DNA of 64,000 nucleotides from Vitrella brassicaformis (taxonomy: Eukaryota; Sar; Vitrellaceae), in assembly GCA_001179505.1 (NCBI GenBank), contig CDMY01000077.1, forward strand, positions 57,122 to 121,121, given 5' to 3'. A program made the position numbers and the translations under genes. Under the pieces are notes generated by a model, which was given only the letters and a program-made list of their open reading frames with translations, had not been told where the DNA came from and did not search any database. Positions 22,891 through 34,909 of the stretch are shown in pieces; the first letter of the stretch is position 1; each line of letters begins with the position of its first letter.

Positions 22891-23456
22891 GAGTGCGGGT
22901 GTGCGAGTGGGGCTGTCTCATTATCGGTAATTTTTATGTCATTGATATTGATATTTTCATAGAGTCAGCAATTTTCGTGTGCGCGTCTGCATCTGCGTGT
23001 GCGTGTGCTTGGTGGGGAGTTTTGAGGGTGTTTAGGTTTGTTGGTACAGCTTGCTTGCGTTGATTAGACGAGAGAGAAGAGACACATGAGAAGAACGATG
23101 ATCGAACGAGTTGAGAGACGGATCAATCAATATAAGGATACATGCCTGCTTTCCGCGTCTCTCTCTCCGTATGCTTGAGCGAGGCACCAAAGAGCTTACT
23201 GCAGGGCTGCTGGCACAGTGTGTGATCTTTGTTCCCTCTGGCAGGGGGAAAGAACAGTGTGGAGGGAATAGAGATCCTCGTGTGTTGCGACTCATATTCA
23301 ATGAACGGGCAGAGAATGTGTCTCACCATGATGCATGTCTCGCAACAAAAGTCATTCCATTGTCGCCACTCACCGTCCGTTCGCATCTCTCACGTCCACC
23401 CATAACTCCCAATCCCTCAAAAACAAACACATCCATCGCGTTCGACGCAACATCCC
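22891..23456. other. Intergenic, convergent 3' ends
   Basis: AT-richer than its surroundings, with no gene seen. It should hold the 3' UTRs of the beta-helix gene (+) and the 23457-27929 gene (-). Confidence 0.55.
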
Positions 23457-26400
23457 TCAAACAGCAAGAGAGGTGGCCTTCTTCGGCGTCGCCACTTCCC
23501 TCATCTTCACTTTCGAGAGCTGTCGCCGGGCCGCGGCGAGGGGCTCAAACACCTCGTTGATGTAATCCTCGAGCCCTTGCCCTTTTCGAGGAAGCGGGCA
23601 CTGCCACTTCCCCTCTGCAACCTCATTCGCCTCAGACTGCCACTCCCCCTCTGCCCGCCCATTCGCCTGAGGTGGTGGTTGCCCGAGTCGAAGCTTAGGC
23701 CTCTCGCGGATCTCTCCCGGCGGCACTCGCTGGACGGGGTGGACCTTGCGGGCCGGGCTGGTTCGCTGGGCTGGTGCAATGATGGGTCCCTCCGGCGACG
23801 GTGCTGGGCGAGAGGGCTGGCGGGTGGACGTGTGTGGTGAGTGATGCCGGAAGGCGTTGAGGCTCTTCGACTTCAGCAGCCTCAACGAGTCACGGATCTT
23901 CTTGATGTCCTTGTGCGCCGTGCTGCCAGTCGCCTCAGGCGCCCTCTCCTCGCCCACGGGTGCTGTCATGCTGTAGTTGACCGTGATGTTGGTCTCAGCA
24001 CCCTGTGCGCCCTCCTTCTCCCCATTCTTAGGGCCATCGACCACGATCATGGGGCCCGCTGGTGATTGCCCTCTCTTCTTCGCCACCTTGGCTGCGGCAT
24101 TGGGACCCCGCGATGGCAGCGGAGCCATGCATCCCGGAGGGACGCGACGCAGGTGGCTCAGAGGGGGCTTTGTGGAGAGAGAAGCGCTGTGGGTCTTTTT
24201 GGGAGCGGGCGAGGGGTGCCGGGAGCCGGATGGGTTATCTTTCGACGGCGTGGCTCGGTTGCGAGACGTCTGCTGGGGACGGGCTGGGTGGCGGGGCGGC
24301 TTAGCCGCGGCTTTGGGTGCACAACTCGGCTTGGTAGGTGGCTGTGTGGGCTCATCCGATGGGTCTGTGTACGGCGGGGGTGGTGATCCTGCCTGCTTGG
24401 GAAGGGGCTGCTGGGACGTCTGCGCCGGCTCGTGCCGCTCAACAATGAGCCTGTTCAATCTGGCCTTGACGTCCGCAGTCCTTGCCGTAATAAGCCGGAG
24501 CATCTCGCAGCTCGACAACTCCTCAGAGCTGCACCAAGAGATAAAGACACAGTATAGGCCCCAACGGAGATCGATCCTTCCTCCCTTGTCTTGTTCGTAC
24601 CATTCGTCGGCCATTGGTCCGCACGGTATGGGGGTCGACTCTGCGGCCCTCTCGTGATCCCCCCTTGCTGCCGTCTCTGCCGCTTCCACCTCCCTCTTCC
24701 AGTCGGCTGCCTCCCGCTCCATCAGCGCCTCGAAGTCAGCAGCATCCCTCTCCCACGCCTCCCGCTCTCTCTTGAACTCCTCGTGCTGCATCTGGGACAG
24801 GATGTTGCGTTTGATGGCGTCTCGCCCGCCCTTGACATCCAGCCACTCAGGGTCACGAACGTGCTCGAAATGGCAGATTGGCCGGCCAACGATGGGCTTC
24901 TCGCCGAGCCCAGGGTAGTACCGCTGGTTGGTGCCGTACTTGTCTTTCATCGGTCGACTCTTGTCTCTGACGCCATTGGGGAGGTGTTGGTTGCTGGTCT
25001 CGCTGACGTTATTGTCCTGAGGTGGCGACAGCTGGGCTGGCGGAGGGGGGAATGGGCCCGATGTGGGCTCCTGGGACGGCTCGGCCCGTGTGGGGCTGGT
25101 GGCTGACTCCTTGTATGGCTGCTGCTGCTTGGAGACCCAGAATGAGGGGCCGCCATACTTGGCTACAAGCGCATTGAGATCAGCCTGAACGGAAAGACAA
25201 CGAGGGTAAGGATGACGTGAGAACAGACAGCTCTCTCTCTCTGTCTCTGTGTGTGTGTGTGTGTGTGTGTGGAGGTTGCTGTTGTTTACTGACCCGCTCG
25301 CTGTCACTGACTGGCTTTGGCTGAGGCTTCAGGGAGGAAAACAAGCCCTTGTTCGCCTCCAGCCAGGCGTTGAAGGCCTTGGAGTTGAGGTACTGCGGGT
25401 TGTACCTGTCCAGGGGGACGGGCTCGCCGTCCGCCAGACCTTGACACGCCACGGTCAACGAATGCTGCACACTCAACAGAGAGACATCAGTTCATTTTGC
25501 AGTCCTGGTCGGCATCCGTCTGTGTGCGTCTGTGTGCGCGCTCACCCCTTTGAACATGAATCGGATGTCTTTGGGTGTGTACTTGTCCCCCTCACTTGGC
25601 TGGAATCCCCAGTCACTCCAGTCCTTCCCCTCCCGCTGCCGCCGGTGGGGTGGTTGTTGTTGTCCCTCGTTGCGAAGGGAAGTGTCGGGGTCCCGTGGCG
25701 GGTACGGAAGAAGGCAGTAGGGCGACGGGTTGGTTGGGGAGTCGCAGCCAGCGCGAGCATACAGCTTGTTGGTGGAGTATCCGTTCGAGAAGCGGTAGCT
25801 GGTGGGGTCGGGCATGTATGTCGGTGTCGGCCTGCTGAAGCCAGTGGTGGTGCGTGTGCGCGGTGCAGGGGGGAAGTCGTTGCCATTGGCGGGCGATCGG
25901 CCTTGAGAGGGCGGCTGGGGTTTGGCCTGTCGCTGCAGCTGCTGCAGGGACGTCACCTGCGCCTCAAGCCTCCCACCCGCGTCCTCAGCTATAGGTGAGT
26001 ACATGTCCTGAATGGTGCACAGCACATGCACATCAGCAGAGGCACGGACCGTGTTGCGGAAGGCTCGCTCACCGGCACACGATTGAATGGTTCTCGCTGC
26101 CCGTTCTGCACCTCATCTGAAGGACTCCTCTCTAGTGAAGCACAGACACAGAGAGCCCATTGCACTATCCGTCCGCCTCGTCACGTCCTTCCCACCTCCT
26201 TGCTCACCATGTGACAATGAATGTGACGCCCTGTGGCTCGTCCTGAGCTGCGTCTCCCGAGGCCGCGCTGCCGGGTGCGTTGGGGGGAGCGGTGGTCTGG
26301 ACTTGCAGGCCCTGGGTGGCTGGGCAACGGACGGGGCTGCCTTCGTATTAAGGGACTTCACGCCCTCGATTTGACCTGACAGTCAAGCAGACAGAGACAT

Positions 26401-27929
26401 CAACATGGTGCCGTGCATGTGGTCTTGTGTGACCATTTTCGTCACCTACCATGGTGGGCGAGGGATTCCACGTGAGCACGGTCCTCTTGCTCTTGTCGCC
26501 GCGGGCGTGGGATCGACATTTTCAGACGTGGACGTCCCTCCTTGGACGGCGCCTCGGGCCTCTTCTCATCTTTTCTTGCCCGCTCGTGCTGCTGAAGTGC
26601 TCTGAGCTTCTCCTCAGTTCGGCGACACGCGTTAATCTCCTGCGCAAGCTGCCGAATCGCCGTCGCTGTATCGTCTCCATGAGTGGATGTTTGGATGGCG
26701 ACGGTCTCGGATGTCCTTCGGGGGGGTGTCGGGGCGGACGGTGGCTGTGGGCGAGGGGGCTCGGCCGTCTGCACGGCTGTCTCTTGCATATCTGGGTGCG
26801 GGGGCTGCCGGTCGATCCATTCACGCAGTGCCTCGCCGATCCTCTCCTCCTGTAGGGCCTCCCTGTCCTCCTCCCTCTGCCCCTCATCGGCTGTCACCGA
26901 GGCGTCTTGAACCACCCTGACGTGTCGTGACTGGTCGTGGTTGCAGACCTCGGGATGGACGTATGCCGATGTGTCGAGCCACGCGGCTGCTGCTGGGGCG
27001 GGAAGCTTCTTTACCTGACTGCCCAACTCCCTGGGTCGATGCTCCTGCCTTGGGCGGAAGTGAGTGGGTGCAGGCCACTCAGCGGGCGACGTCTTCACAA
27101 TCCTCGGCCGCTGCACGTCTGCGTAGGGATAGCGCTGGAGGGCAGCGTCAGGGACGGTGGCATGGCGGGCATCGTCGATGACGAGCAGAGGCGGCGAGTT
27201 CGGCTCATTGTCGAGCTGGACCTGCAGCGCCACGTCGCGCCGGGGTCTCGCTGCCACCTGCCCGGCAGCCCACACCAGCCGAGGGCTGCCGAAGGCCAAC
27301 TGTGTCTCCAAACCTTCCACGTTGCGATCGACAGAGGGCGAGCACTGCACCGCCCTGTCCACGTGGACCACTCGTGCCTGTTGGCTCGTCTCCTCGTGTG
27401 TCTCCTCGGGCAGCGCCACCGGGTCTGCAGGCTTGAGAGGGGGCGGGGGCGGGAGGGGCATCGCGCCCGGTGGACGTATGAGTGGCTCCAAGCTCTTCAG
27501 AGCAGCACGAGAGGTGGCCTTCTTCGGCGGCGCCACTCCCCTCATCTTCACTGACGAGAGCTGTCGCCGGGCCGCGGCGAGGGGCTCAAACACCTCGTTG
27601 ATGTAATCCTCGAGCGCTTGCCCTTTTCGAATGGGCGGGCACTGCCACTCCCCCTCTGCCGCCTCATTCGCCTCACACTGCCACTTCCCCTCTGCCGCCT
27701 CATTCGCCTCGGGTGGTGGTTGCCCGAGTCGAAGCTTAGGCCTCTCGCGGATCTCGCCCGGCGGCACTCGCTGGACGGGGTGGACCTTGCGGGCTGGGCT
27801 GGTTGGCTGGGCTGGTGCAATGATGGGGCCCTCCGGCGACGGTGCTGGGCGAGAGGGCTGGCGGCTGGGTGGTAGAATCTGGTGGCGAGACGGCCTGCCC
27901 TTCGTCGTCACGCCGCGGGGATTCTCCAT
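23457..27929 (-). CDS. Large disordered Pro/Gln/Arg-rich protein with duplicated terminal block
   Basis: Seven exons close in frame to about 1331 aa: 27929-26450, 26375-26208, 26132-26074, 26007-25546, 25464-25294, 25184-24601, 24528-23457. I do not recognise a domain. The sequence is mostly Pro/Ser/Gln/Arg-rich with patches that look structured: YNPQYLNSKAFNAWLEANKG, LGEKPIVGRPICHFEHVRDP and a charged helix (FKREREAWERDAADFEALM). A block of about 120 residues near the N-terminus (from SRPAPSPEGPIIAPAQ to FEPLAAARRQLS and KKATS) recurs at the very C-terminus. Each copy has a short internal repeat (AEGEWQ / AEGKWQC). It is divergent from the coiled-coil gene at 28670. Possibly cytoskeletal or scaffold; that is a guess. 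Confidence 0.68.
23470..23832 (-). repeat. C-terminal copy of intragenic direct repeat
   Basis: Nearly identical (only scattered substitutions and one short indel by eye) to 27509-27873, in the same orientation. Encodes the last part of the 23457-27929 protein. Confidence 0.85.
27509..27873 (-). repeat. N-terminal copy of intragenic direct repeat
   Basis: Partner of 23470-23832, about 4 kb away in the same gene and frame. The longest unchanged run seen covers the LEDYINEVFEPLAAARRQLS coding part. Confidence 0.85.
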
Positions 27930-28669
27930 GTTCTCTGTACAGGACATGCACATTGCATAACATCATCTAATCGGTGGCCTGTGCGCCGTCCATGCGTCTC
28001 CACGCTCACCTGCTTCGCTCGTCCGCATGCGGCGTGTCCGCCTTTGCAAATCAAAAAAATACGCATGTTGTTGCAAATCTCCTTGGAAGTGTGGCCGCAT
28101 CGTGCGCTCGACTTCGCACAACAGCCTCTTTTTCACTGTGGGGAAACGCGAGCTGGGGGGCGTCTTCCGGCTTGGCCGTCTTCCGCTCGCAAGCTCGCTA
28201 TTTCGAAAAAGAGCTGGCTGCCGTGCGTGCCGATCAAACTCCCACACCGCAGCACCTTCTTCTTCATCCGTGGGCTCAAAACAGGAAGGCGGCGTCATTT
28301 CGGCGGTTGACTTCCTAACGGCCGTTGGTGCGAATGGCGGATCCTTGAAGGCAGAGGATGGAGCTCGGCAGCGCCAGCCTGGGGGGCGCGATGTGCTGAT
28401 GCTGCCAAACGGGGATGAAGCGCGGCAGCAGCCGAGAACTGCTTCCTTGATCTATCAATTCCAGCAGCATGGCGGCTGACAAGCAGCATTCGTGAGAGGT
28501 ATCAGTTCCCTCTTCCTAAGGACATTATTGTTCGTCTGCTGCCAGTTCGTCGGATGATCATCAGCAGCCGGGCCCATCTGCCGCTGTTGTGGTTGGTGTC
28601 CTCTTGTCAGCTACCATTACTCTCCGGTATCGTCTGGGCCCCTCCCCCTTCCCCCTTCGTGCCTTCCTC
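27930..28669. other. Upstream region between divergent genes
   Basis: Holds 5' regions of the disordered-protein gene (-) and the coiled-coil gene (+). Frames of about 110-150 codons on both strands (27963-28298 minus, 28027-28479 plus) overlap each other and lack clear protein character, so I do not call them. Confidence 0.4.
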
Positions 28670-31607
28670 ATGAGCCAAACACCCGGGGGAGGGCCGGGAG
28701 GGGCAGGCACCGAACGACAACCCACCGACGCGTCGACTGCGGCCGGGGCTGAGCCACGCACTCAACGGACAAGGACGCTCTTCTCGCGGCTGCCGTTCCC
28801 CGCACCCCTGCAGGCCGAGCCGGCCCTCTCTCGCCCTCCCCCCTCCTCTCACCCACCGCCGTCCGAGTCCGAAGGTGCCATGCCACCAGAGGTGACCCCG
28901 CCGCACCCATCGACACCTGCCCGTGCTGCGGCGGTGCGTGTGCCGCTCCCTCCCCCATCCCCGGTGCCCATCCACTTCCCTGGGCGTGACACGACGGGTC
29001 GGCCTGTGGCGGGCCCATCGAGGCCACCTCCGCCTCCCCCGGGGTTTGGCTCGTCCCCCTCGTCGTCACAGGACACTGAGGAAGACCCCAACGTCATACG
29101 CAGGAGGTATGCATGGATGAATGGATGAATGAATGGCAGCCGGGAGGAGTGTTAGTGGATTGTTGTGTGCGCGAATGGGTGGTGTGGTGTGGTGTGTGTA
29201 GGATGCTCGAGGCGGAGGGTGCGGTGGATTCGCTGCGGCAGGAGGTGAGGGCGCTGCAGACCTCCTATGACAAACAGACCGAGGACCTCAACAAGCTGCT
29301 CAACGAGAACCTATCCCTCAGGCAGATGGACCTATCAGCGGTACGCACAACCACCCCCCACGCCCACTCACTCACAGCACGCCCCATACCTCCGCCGTCT
29401 GTCTCATCATCAATGCAGGGCCAGGTGCCGCGTCTGCTAGAGGAGAATCGCGCATTGCAGCAGCAGATCGACGGCCAGGCGGCGCAGCTGGAGGCGCTCA
29501 GGAAGGAGAACAGCGACCTCCGCAGCCACCGTGAGAAGGGCGAGGCGCAATTCAGCGGGCTGCTGACCGAGAACTTTAACCTCCGCATGGCCGAGCAGAC
29601 GTGGGCGGTGCGGCGAAGCCACCTGGAGGCACAGCTGGAGAACGAGAAGAGGCAGAGACAGCAGCTGCAGGAAGAGAATGAGAAGCTGGAGGGCCGGTAG
29701 GTGTCGAGCCGGGCAGAGGGAGGCATCCATGGACGTACGTCATTGTCTATGTTTGTGTCTGTCTGTGTGTGGATGTCAGTTGGGAGGAGTTGCAGCGAGC
29801 GACATGGGCGCTTGCCTCCGAGAAGGAGCAGCTCGAGCGACGGCTCGACCAGTACTCACGCACCCTCCAGGACATGAGGCAACAAGCCGACACCAGAGCA
29901 CAGGAGGTACCAACCACACACACGTCACCCGCACACCACCACTACCACCACCACCACCACCATACACAGTGACTGTGTCTTTGTCTGTGGCTCTCTTCCT
30001 CAGCCCCCGCCGCCCCCTCCCCTGACGGCCGTGTCTCCCGGTCTGACCCCAATCCCCTCCCCCCTCCCCTCGCCCAGCCGAGTGTCTGTCCTGCCGTCAC
30101 AGGCAGGCGACCTCTTCTACGGCCTCGGACGCACCGGCACCTCGCCCCCACCTCCACCCTTCCCGGCGTACGGGCGGGTGCCTCTGGCGGGCGGTCTGAG
30201 GTCGCCCGGCGCCGCTTTGGGGTTCGCTGTGCCGTCGACTGAGAGGAAGCTGTCGGGCAATGTGGCCAAGCTCAACGTCTTCCTGCTGAATGTCTGCAAG
30301 TACGTTTGTGTCTGATGGGGGGGGGGGGGGNNNNNNNNNNNNNNNNNNNNNNNNNNNNNNNNNNNNNNNNNNNNNNNNNNNNNNNNNNNNNNNNNNNNNN
30401 NNNNNNNNNNNNNNNNNNNNNNNNNNNNNNNNNNNNNNNNNNNNNNNNNNNNNNNNNNNNNNNNNNNNNNNNNNNNNNNNNNNNNNNNNNNNNNNNNNNN
30501 NNNNNNNNNNNNNNNNNNNNNNNNNNNNNNNNNNNNNNNNNNNNNNNNNNNNNNNNNNNNNNNNNNNNNNNNNNNNNNNNNNNNNNNNNNNNNNNNNNNN
30601 NNNNNNNNNNNNNNNNNNNNNNNNNNNNNNGTGGAGGCGTGATATCGCGTGTGGCGCGTGTTATTGCAGGGTGAGGAAGAAGCAGCAGCCGATGCGTTGG
30701 CAGATCCTGAGCAACGACGACGAGAAACATCCTTTGTTCCGGGCGGTGGTGGAGTTCCCGCCCCTCCCTGGCGTGTCGCCTATCGAGGGCGACTGGCAAC
30801 CCAACAAAATGCAGGCGAAGGAAGACGCAAGCCTCAGGTACACACGCGCACCACAAACCAGGCAGCATGCCGACATATATCTTTGTGTGTCCATGCAGGG
30901 CCTTGGAGTTTTTGGAGAGCGTCCGCACGCACATCGGTGCGTTCACGTCACCTCCCTCCCAGGCAGCCACCCCCTCACCCCAGCGCCCGTCCGCCCCCCT
31001 CGAACAACCAGCACCACCACCAGGCCCTCCGCCATCATACTCATTCGCAGCCCAGCCCGGGCCCCCCACACCCGCCCCCGTCCCTCCCCTCACCACGCCA
31101 ACCCAGCCGCCCCCGCCGCCCCACGCACATCCCCTCGGTGTGGGCTTCCCGTTCGCGTCCATCCCCAAGTCGCTGGCCACACTCGCGTCGCTGCTCACAG
31201 GCCCGTCGACAAGGACGGAGGAGGGGGCGATGGGACCACTAGGCGGCCCCTCACTGCCGGAGGGCATGATGCAGGGACCCTCCCAGGCCAGCACCGGCAC
31301 GGCCACGCCCAGCTTCGAGTGGTCATACTTCGCCACGCAGCCGCCCTTCAGCCGGTCGGCGACGTCGACAAGCTGGTCGCCAGGCCGCGGGCAGCGCCCG
31401 GGGCCGCTTCATCCAAGGGGACCATCGTCTGCGCCTCGCCCCGTGAGCGTGCCGCCCTCGCCCCCCCTCACGCCGAGTGACCGTGCGACGTCGTCGTTTC
31501 CCACGCCGCCGTCTGGCCAGCGGCCGGGCGACTGCTTGGAAGAGGAAAGCAGTGACGAGGACGAGCAACTGCAGCAGCAGCAGCAGAGTGGGGAGGAGGG
31601 GACGTAA
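28670..31607 (+). CDS. Coiled-coil protein with Pro-rich ends, interrupted by assembly gap
   Basis: Seven exons give 717 aa if the gap is wholly intronic: 28670-29106, 29202-29340, 29419-29696, 29780-29906, 30004-30299, 30670-30837, 30899-31607 (TAA). The exon before the gap ends with AA in phase 2 and the exon after starts with G, making Lys and keeping frame. The N-terminal 145 residues are Pro/Ser-rich. Residues about 145-325 form a long coiled coil (LRQEVRALQTSYDKQTEDLNKLLNENL; LLEENRALQQQIDGQAAQLEALRKEN). Then comes a Pro-rich linker, a compact segment near the gap (LSGNVAKLNVFLLNVCK and MRWQILSNDDEKHPLFRAVVEFPPLPG), and a Pro/Ser-rich tail ending in acidic and poly-Gln runs. No family recognised; coiled coils suggest a structural or tethering role. 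Confidence 0.72.
30331..30630. other. Assembly gap (300 N)
   Basis: Exactly 300 unknown bases, preceded by a run of G at 30317-30330. The round length suggests a placeholder of estimated size. It falls in an intron of the coiled-coil gene. Confidence 0.95.
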
Positions 31608-34388
31608 TTTTGGGCCTGTGTTCGGGGAAGACGTGGCGCGGGCTCGTGCAGGTTGAATGAATGGTTTTGAAATCTGACATATCTGACGATAATGGTAGAG
31701 GGGAATTTTGCGTGCTGATGGGGAAATGGCGAGGCGAGAGAGAGACGAGGTTTTGACGCCCCTCTGGTCTGTTGGTGTGGAGAGGGCGGCCTTGCCTTGA
31801 TGTTTGTGGTAGGCAAACCTCAGGCGGACGGTGGGTGGGTGAATGAATGTTTTTTGCAGTCTGGTGTTTCTTACTGGACGACTGGACGCGCCGGGCCACA
31901 TTTAGCCACTAAGCGATGAATCGATGTTGTTGATGAGAGGGGCATTTTGGGTCTTTTTATGATTGTCGACTTCTAATGTACATAGACACACAGATACATA
32001 CACACATACACACATGCGTACATACCATTTTATCATTCATTTCAAGTACGCAAAGTGGGTGGGTGATGTTCGTGGCATGCAGTAGCGGTCTCGCTTGATG
32101 AATGAGGGATGGATTGACATTGCGGGGTTTTGTGGATGTAATGTTGCAATAATGTGTTCATACCTTTGGCCCCACACGATGAACGATTGATAATAAGTGT
32201 ACGGTACGGTATTTGTGTAGTTCTTCCTTTCCACTCTCGGCGGCCTTTTGTTGTTCGTACGTACAGATCGACCGGCCGCCCCGAACGTACGTATACACAG
32301 ACAGACAGACAGACAGACGTCTCCATCTCTATACGCATGTATCTATGTACGTACACACGTATACTTACGTGTGTATGTGTGTACGTATATACGTACACAC
32401 GTATGCGTATGTACGTGTGTAGAAATGAATGTGTCGGCCCACCCACTGACTGACTGACTGACTGACTCACTTGCCTGGCCTGGCTGTGACGAGAGTGGAC
32501 CGACCCATGGACCACGATTGTCACGCACTCACTCACTCACTCGCTCGCTCACTCGCTCACTCAAACTGACTGACTCACTCATTACGTGTCTGGGGCCCGA
32601 GATGAGCCTTTCTGGCCTGGTGTGGCGTGCGGTAGTGTGCGAGTGGAGTATGCCTTGCTGAGCTCGTAAACCCAATATGAGGTCAAATGGGGATACTGCA
32701 CCCACACACACCGACATATGCCTGACTGGCTGGCCGGCAGGACAGAGGGCGCCTCATACATGACATGGAGGAGGGAATTGCCTGCTGTGTCTGACTCGAT
32801 GTCCGTGTATGTCTCTCCTTTCGTTCCTTTTCGTTCGTTTAGTGTGTCTCTCTCTCCTGTGCATATGTCTGTCTGTCTGTCTTCTGTCTGTCTCGCTGCG
32901 TGGCTGCTGTTTCTTTCATCGTATACCCCAGCGTACGTACGTACACACATATATACACATCATCAGTACACCTGGCTGCCTGGCTGTCTGTCTGTGTGTG
33001 TAACATCATCATATGTATCTCGCCTCGTCTCTGTTTGTCGCACGCACCAGTACTTAAGCGCTTGCAGACAGCGAGTGGGTCGATTCCGTATGTACGATAA
33101 GGGCACTGTGGCCATCCATGTGTACGTATGTATGTGCACATACATATACATGACTCACGGGCCTCTATTGTACCGCCACCCTCCCACCCACACCACACAG
33201 ACACCCACGAGAGAGACCGACCGAGATATATAAGGAATATGTATGTACGATGGATGATGTTGACGCTTTTGCTTTCGTTGCTGTTGGTGTACATACTACA
33301 CGCACTGCCCTGCTCTGCTCTGTGCTGTGCTTCCCTACTGCCTGTCTGTCTGCTTTGCAATGAGTGGGATTAATTTTTTGCCGTCTGTCAGTGCGTTCGT
33401 GTGGGGTCTCTTCCTGCTGGCTGGCCTCACTGATTGATCGGCCGGCAAGCAGGGAGAGGGCCGCACACCAACCACGAGACGACGACCAATGGATGACTGG
33501 TCTGTGTGCACACGACGCAGTGGGCGAGGCGATGGCCCGCCCGCCTTGTGCCTATGACGTGAGAGAGCGATGAGCAGTGTGAAGTCACAGACAGCGGGCG
33601 GGCGGAGGAAGGGCGAGATGGGTATATTTGTGTATGTGTGTATGTACGTACCCTCCATTGGCAGCACCACATCTGTAGGTACCTATGAGTGTGTGTGTGT
33701 GTGTCTTCCTCCGTGTCACGACTGCTGAGACGGGGAAGAGGCACAGTGGGGATGGATGGATGGATGGACTATGGACGTAAGTGTGTCTATGCTGTGGTGC
33801 AAGTTTTGTGTATGGACGAACGCCAGACCGACCTATTAGCTTATATGCATGTGTGTCTGTGTAAGGGTGTATATACAATCATCCAATCCATCGACTCAAT
33901 GAGCGATTGAGAAACGGCCGGACATGACTTCACTGCTGAACCAATCGTCCGCATCATGGCAGCCCACAGATAAACACCATACCATCGTCATGATCTCGTC
34001 CCCGCATCCATCCATCCATCAGCTGATCAATAGGTTAAATGTACATGCACTCACTGCACTGCTTCGCCATTGCATCCCACCAGCTCACTCACCCAGACAC
34101 ACACGCATCCAGCCACATCAATCCCACTCACAGAACATCTTCTCTGTGCCAGGGGCACGGTCTCGCTCCTGTGTTGGCGCCACCAGGTCGAAACGCACCT
34201 CAGCCTCCGCAATGCAAACGGATGCCGGGAGGCATTTCGACACACGAGCAAACACGGAGTCGCAACCACTCCTCACACAGTATGCTAGTGTGTCGAATAA
34301 GCGAGCGATAGGCCGATAGGCAGGTAGGCAGGCAGGTCGGTTGGCCACACGTCACACAGGTAAAAATCCTCCCTGTCTGCAGGAGGGT
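31608..34388. other. Long intergenic region rich in microsatellites
   Basis: No convincing gene in about 2.8 kb. Holds CAGA runs, alternating purine-pyrimidine stretches (ACGTAC/TGTGTA) at 32265-32425, GACT and CACT runs at 32440-32580, CTGT runs around 32865, and one member of a dispersed repeat at 33945-34235. Confidence 0.55.
33945..34235 (+). repeat. Dispersed repeat, left copy
   Basis: Matches the reverse complement of about 57805-58095 over some 290 bases with few differences. It starts near CAATCGTCCGCATCATGG and ends near the CGCAATG before 34220. Not coding in any clear frame. Confidence 0.85.
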
Positions 34389-34909
34389 TCATTCCTCGAT
34401 GCCGGCCCTTCTCTCTGCGCTCTTGCGGGCCTCTGACTGCGCGTAGACCACCACCAGAAACAAGATGGGCAGCAGCGTGCCCAGAATTGTCGCGTAGAAG
34501 CCGCCTGCATCACCACACAGGTTAGTTTGCTGCCACAGGGGCTGACAGATGAGATTGTTTCGTCAGCTTACCCTCGGTGACCTCCAGGGCGTTCAGCTGG
34601 GTTGAAAGCTCATCCAGCATCTGAACACACATACAACAAGCACCACGCACGCCCATCAAACGCCCTCCTCTCATCTCATCTGCGGCCATTAGGTCTTCAG
34701 CTCACCCCAGTGTCAGCATTGGCGAGTGCAGGAGCGAGCATCGGTGCGGCCGCGAGGCCCTCGAGAGCGCGTCGTTCTGTCAGTCCGCTGCGGCCAGACC
34801 GTGCACGCAATGCCGCTGGGTTGGGACCCACGAAAGCAGCGTCCTGGTTCTGGAAGGAAAAGCATGAGACGGCCGCCACGAGGGCGCACAAGACCACTGC
34901 TCGGAGCAT
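34389..34909 (-). CDS. PsbM-like nuclear-encoded thylakoid protein
   Basis: Three exons close in frame to 122 aa: 34909-34706, 34620-34572, 34504-34389 (TGA). The leader has three parts: a signal peptide (MLRAVVLCALVAAVSCF), a basic, hydroxylated transit region beginning FQNQDAAFVGP, and a hydrophobic stretch ending in an ALANA thylakoid-type cleavage site. The mature part has one membrane helix, FYATILGTLLPILFLVVVYAQ. Its spacing (F-AT, L-P, FL, Y) resembles PsbM, the small photosystem II subunit at the dimer interface. The match is short, so another single-helix photosystem protein is possible. A plastid location is well supported by the leader; the exact subunit is inference. Confidence 0.6.

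Noticed and set aside
27963-28479. Overlapping frames on both strands between divergent genes
   Set aside because: They overlap each other and show no domain, signal peptide or splice continuity; more likely promoter and UTR sequence.
32042-33360. Several 60-170 codon frames rich in Tyr/Val/Thr-His
   Set aside because: They translate GTAC, GTGT and CTGT microsatellites and have no splice support.
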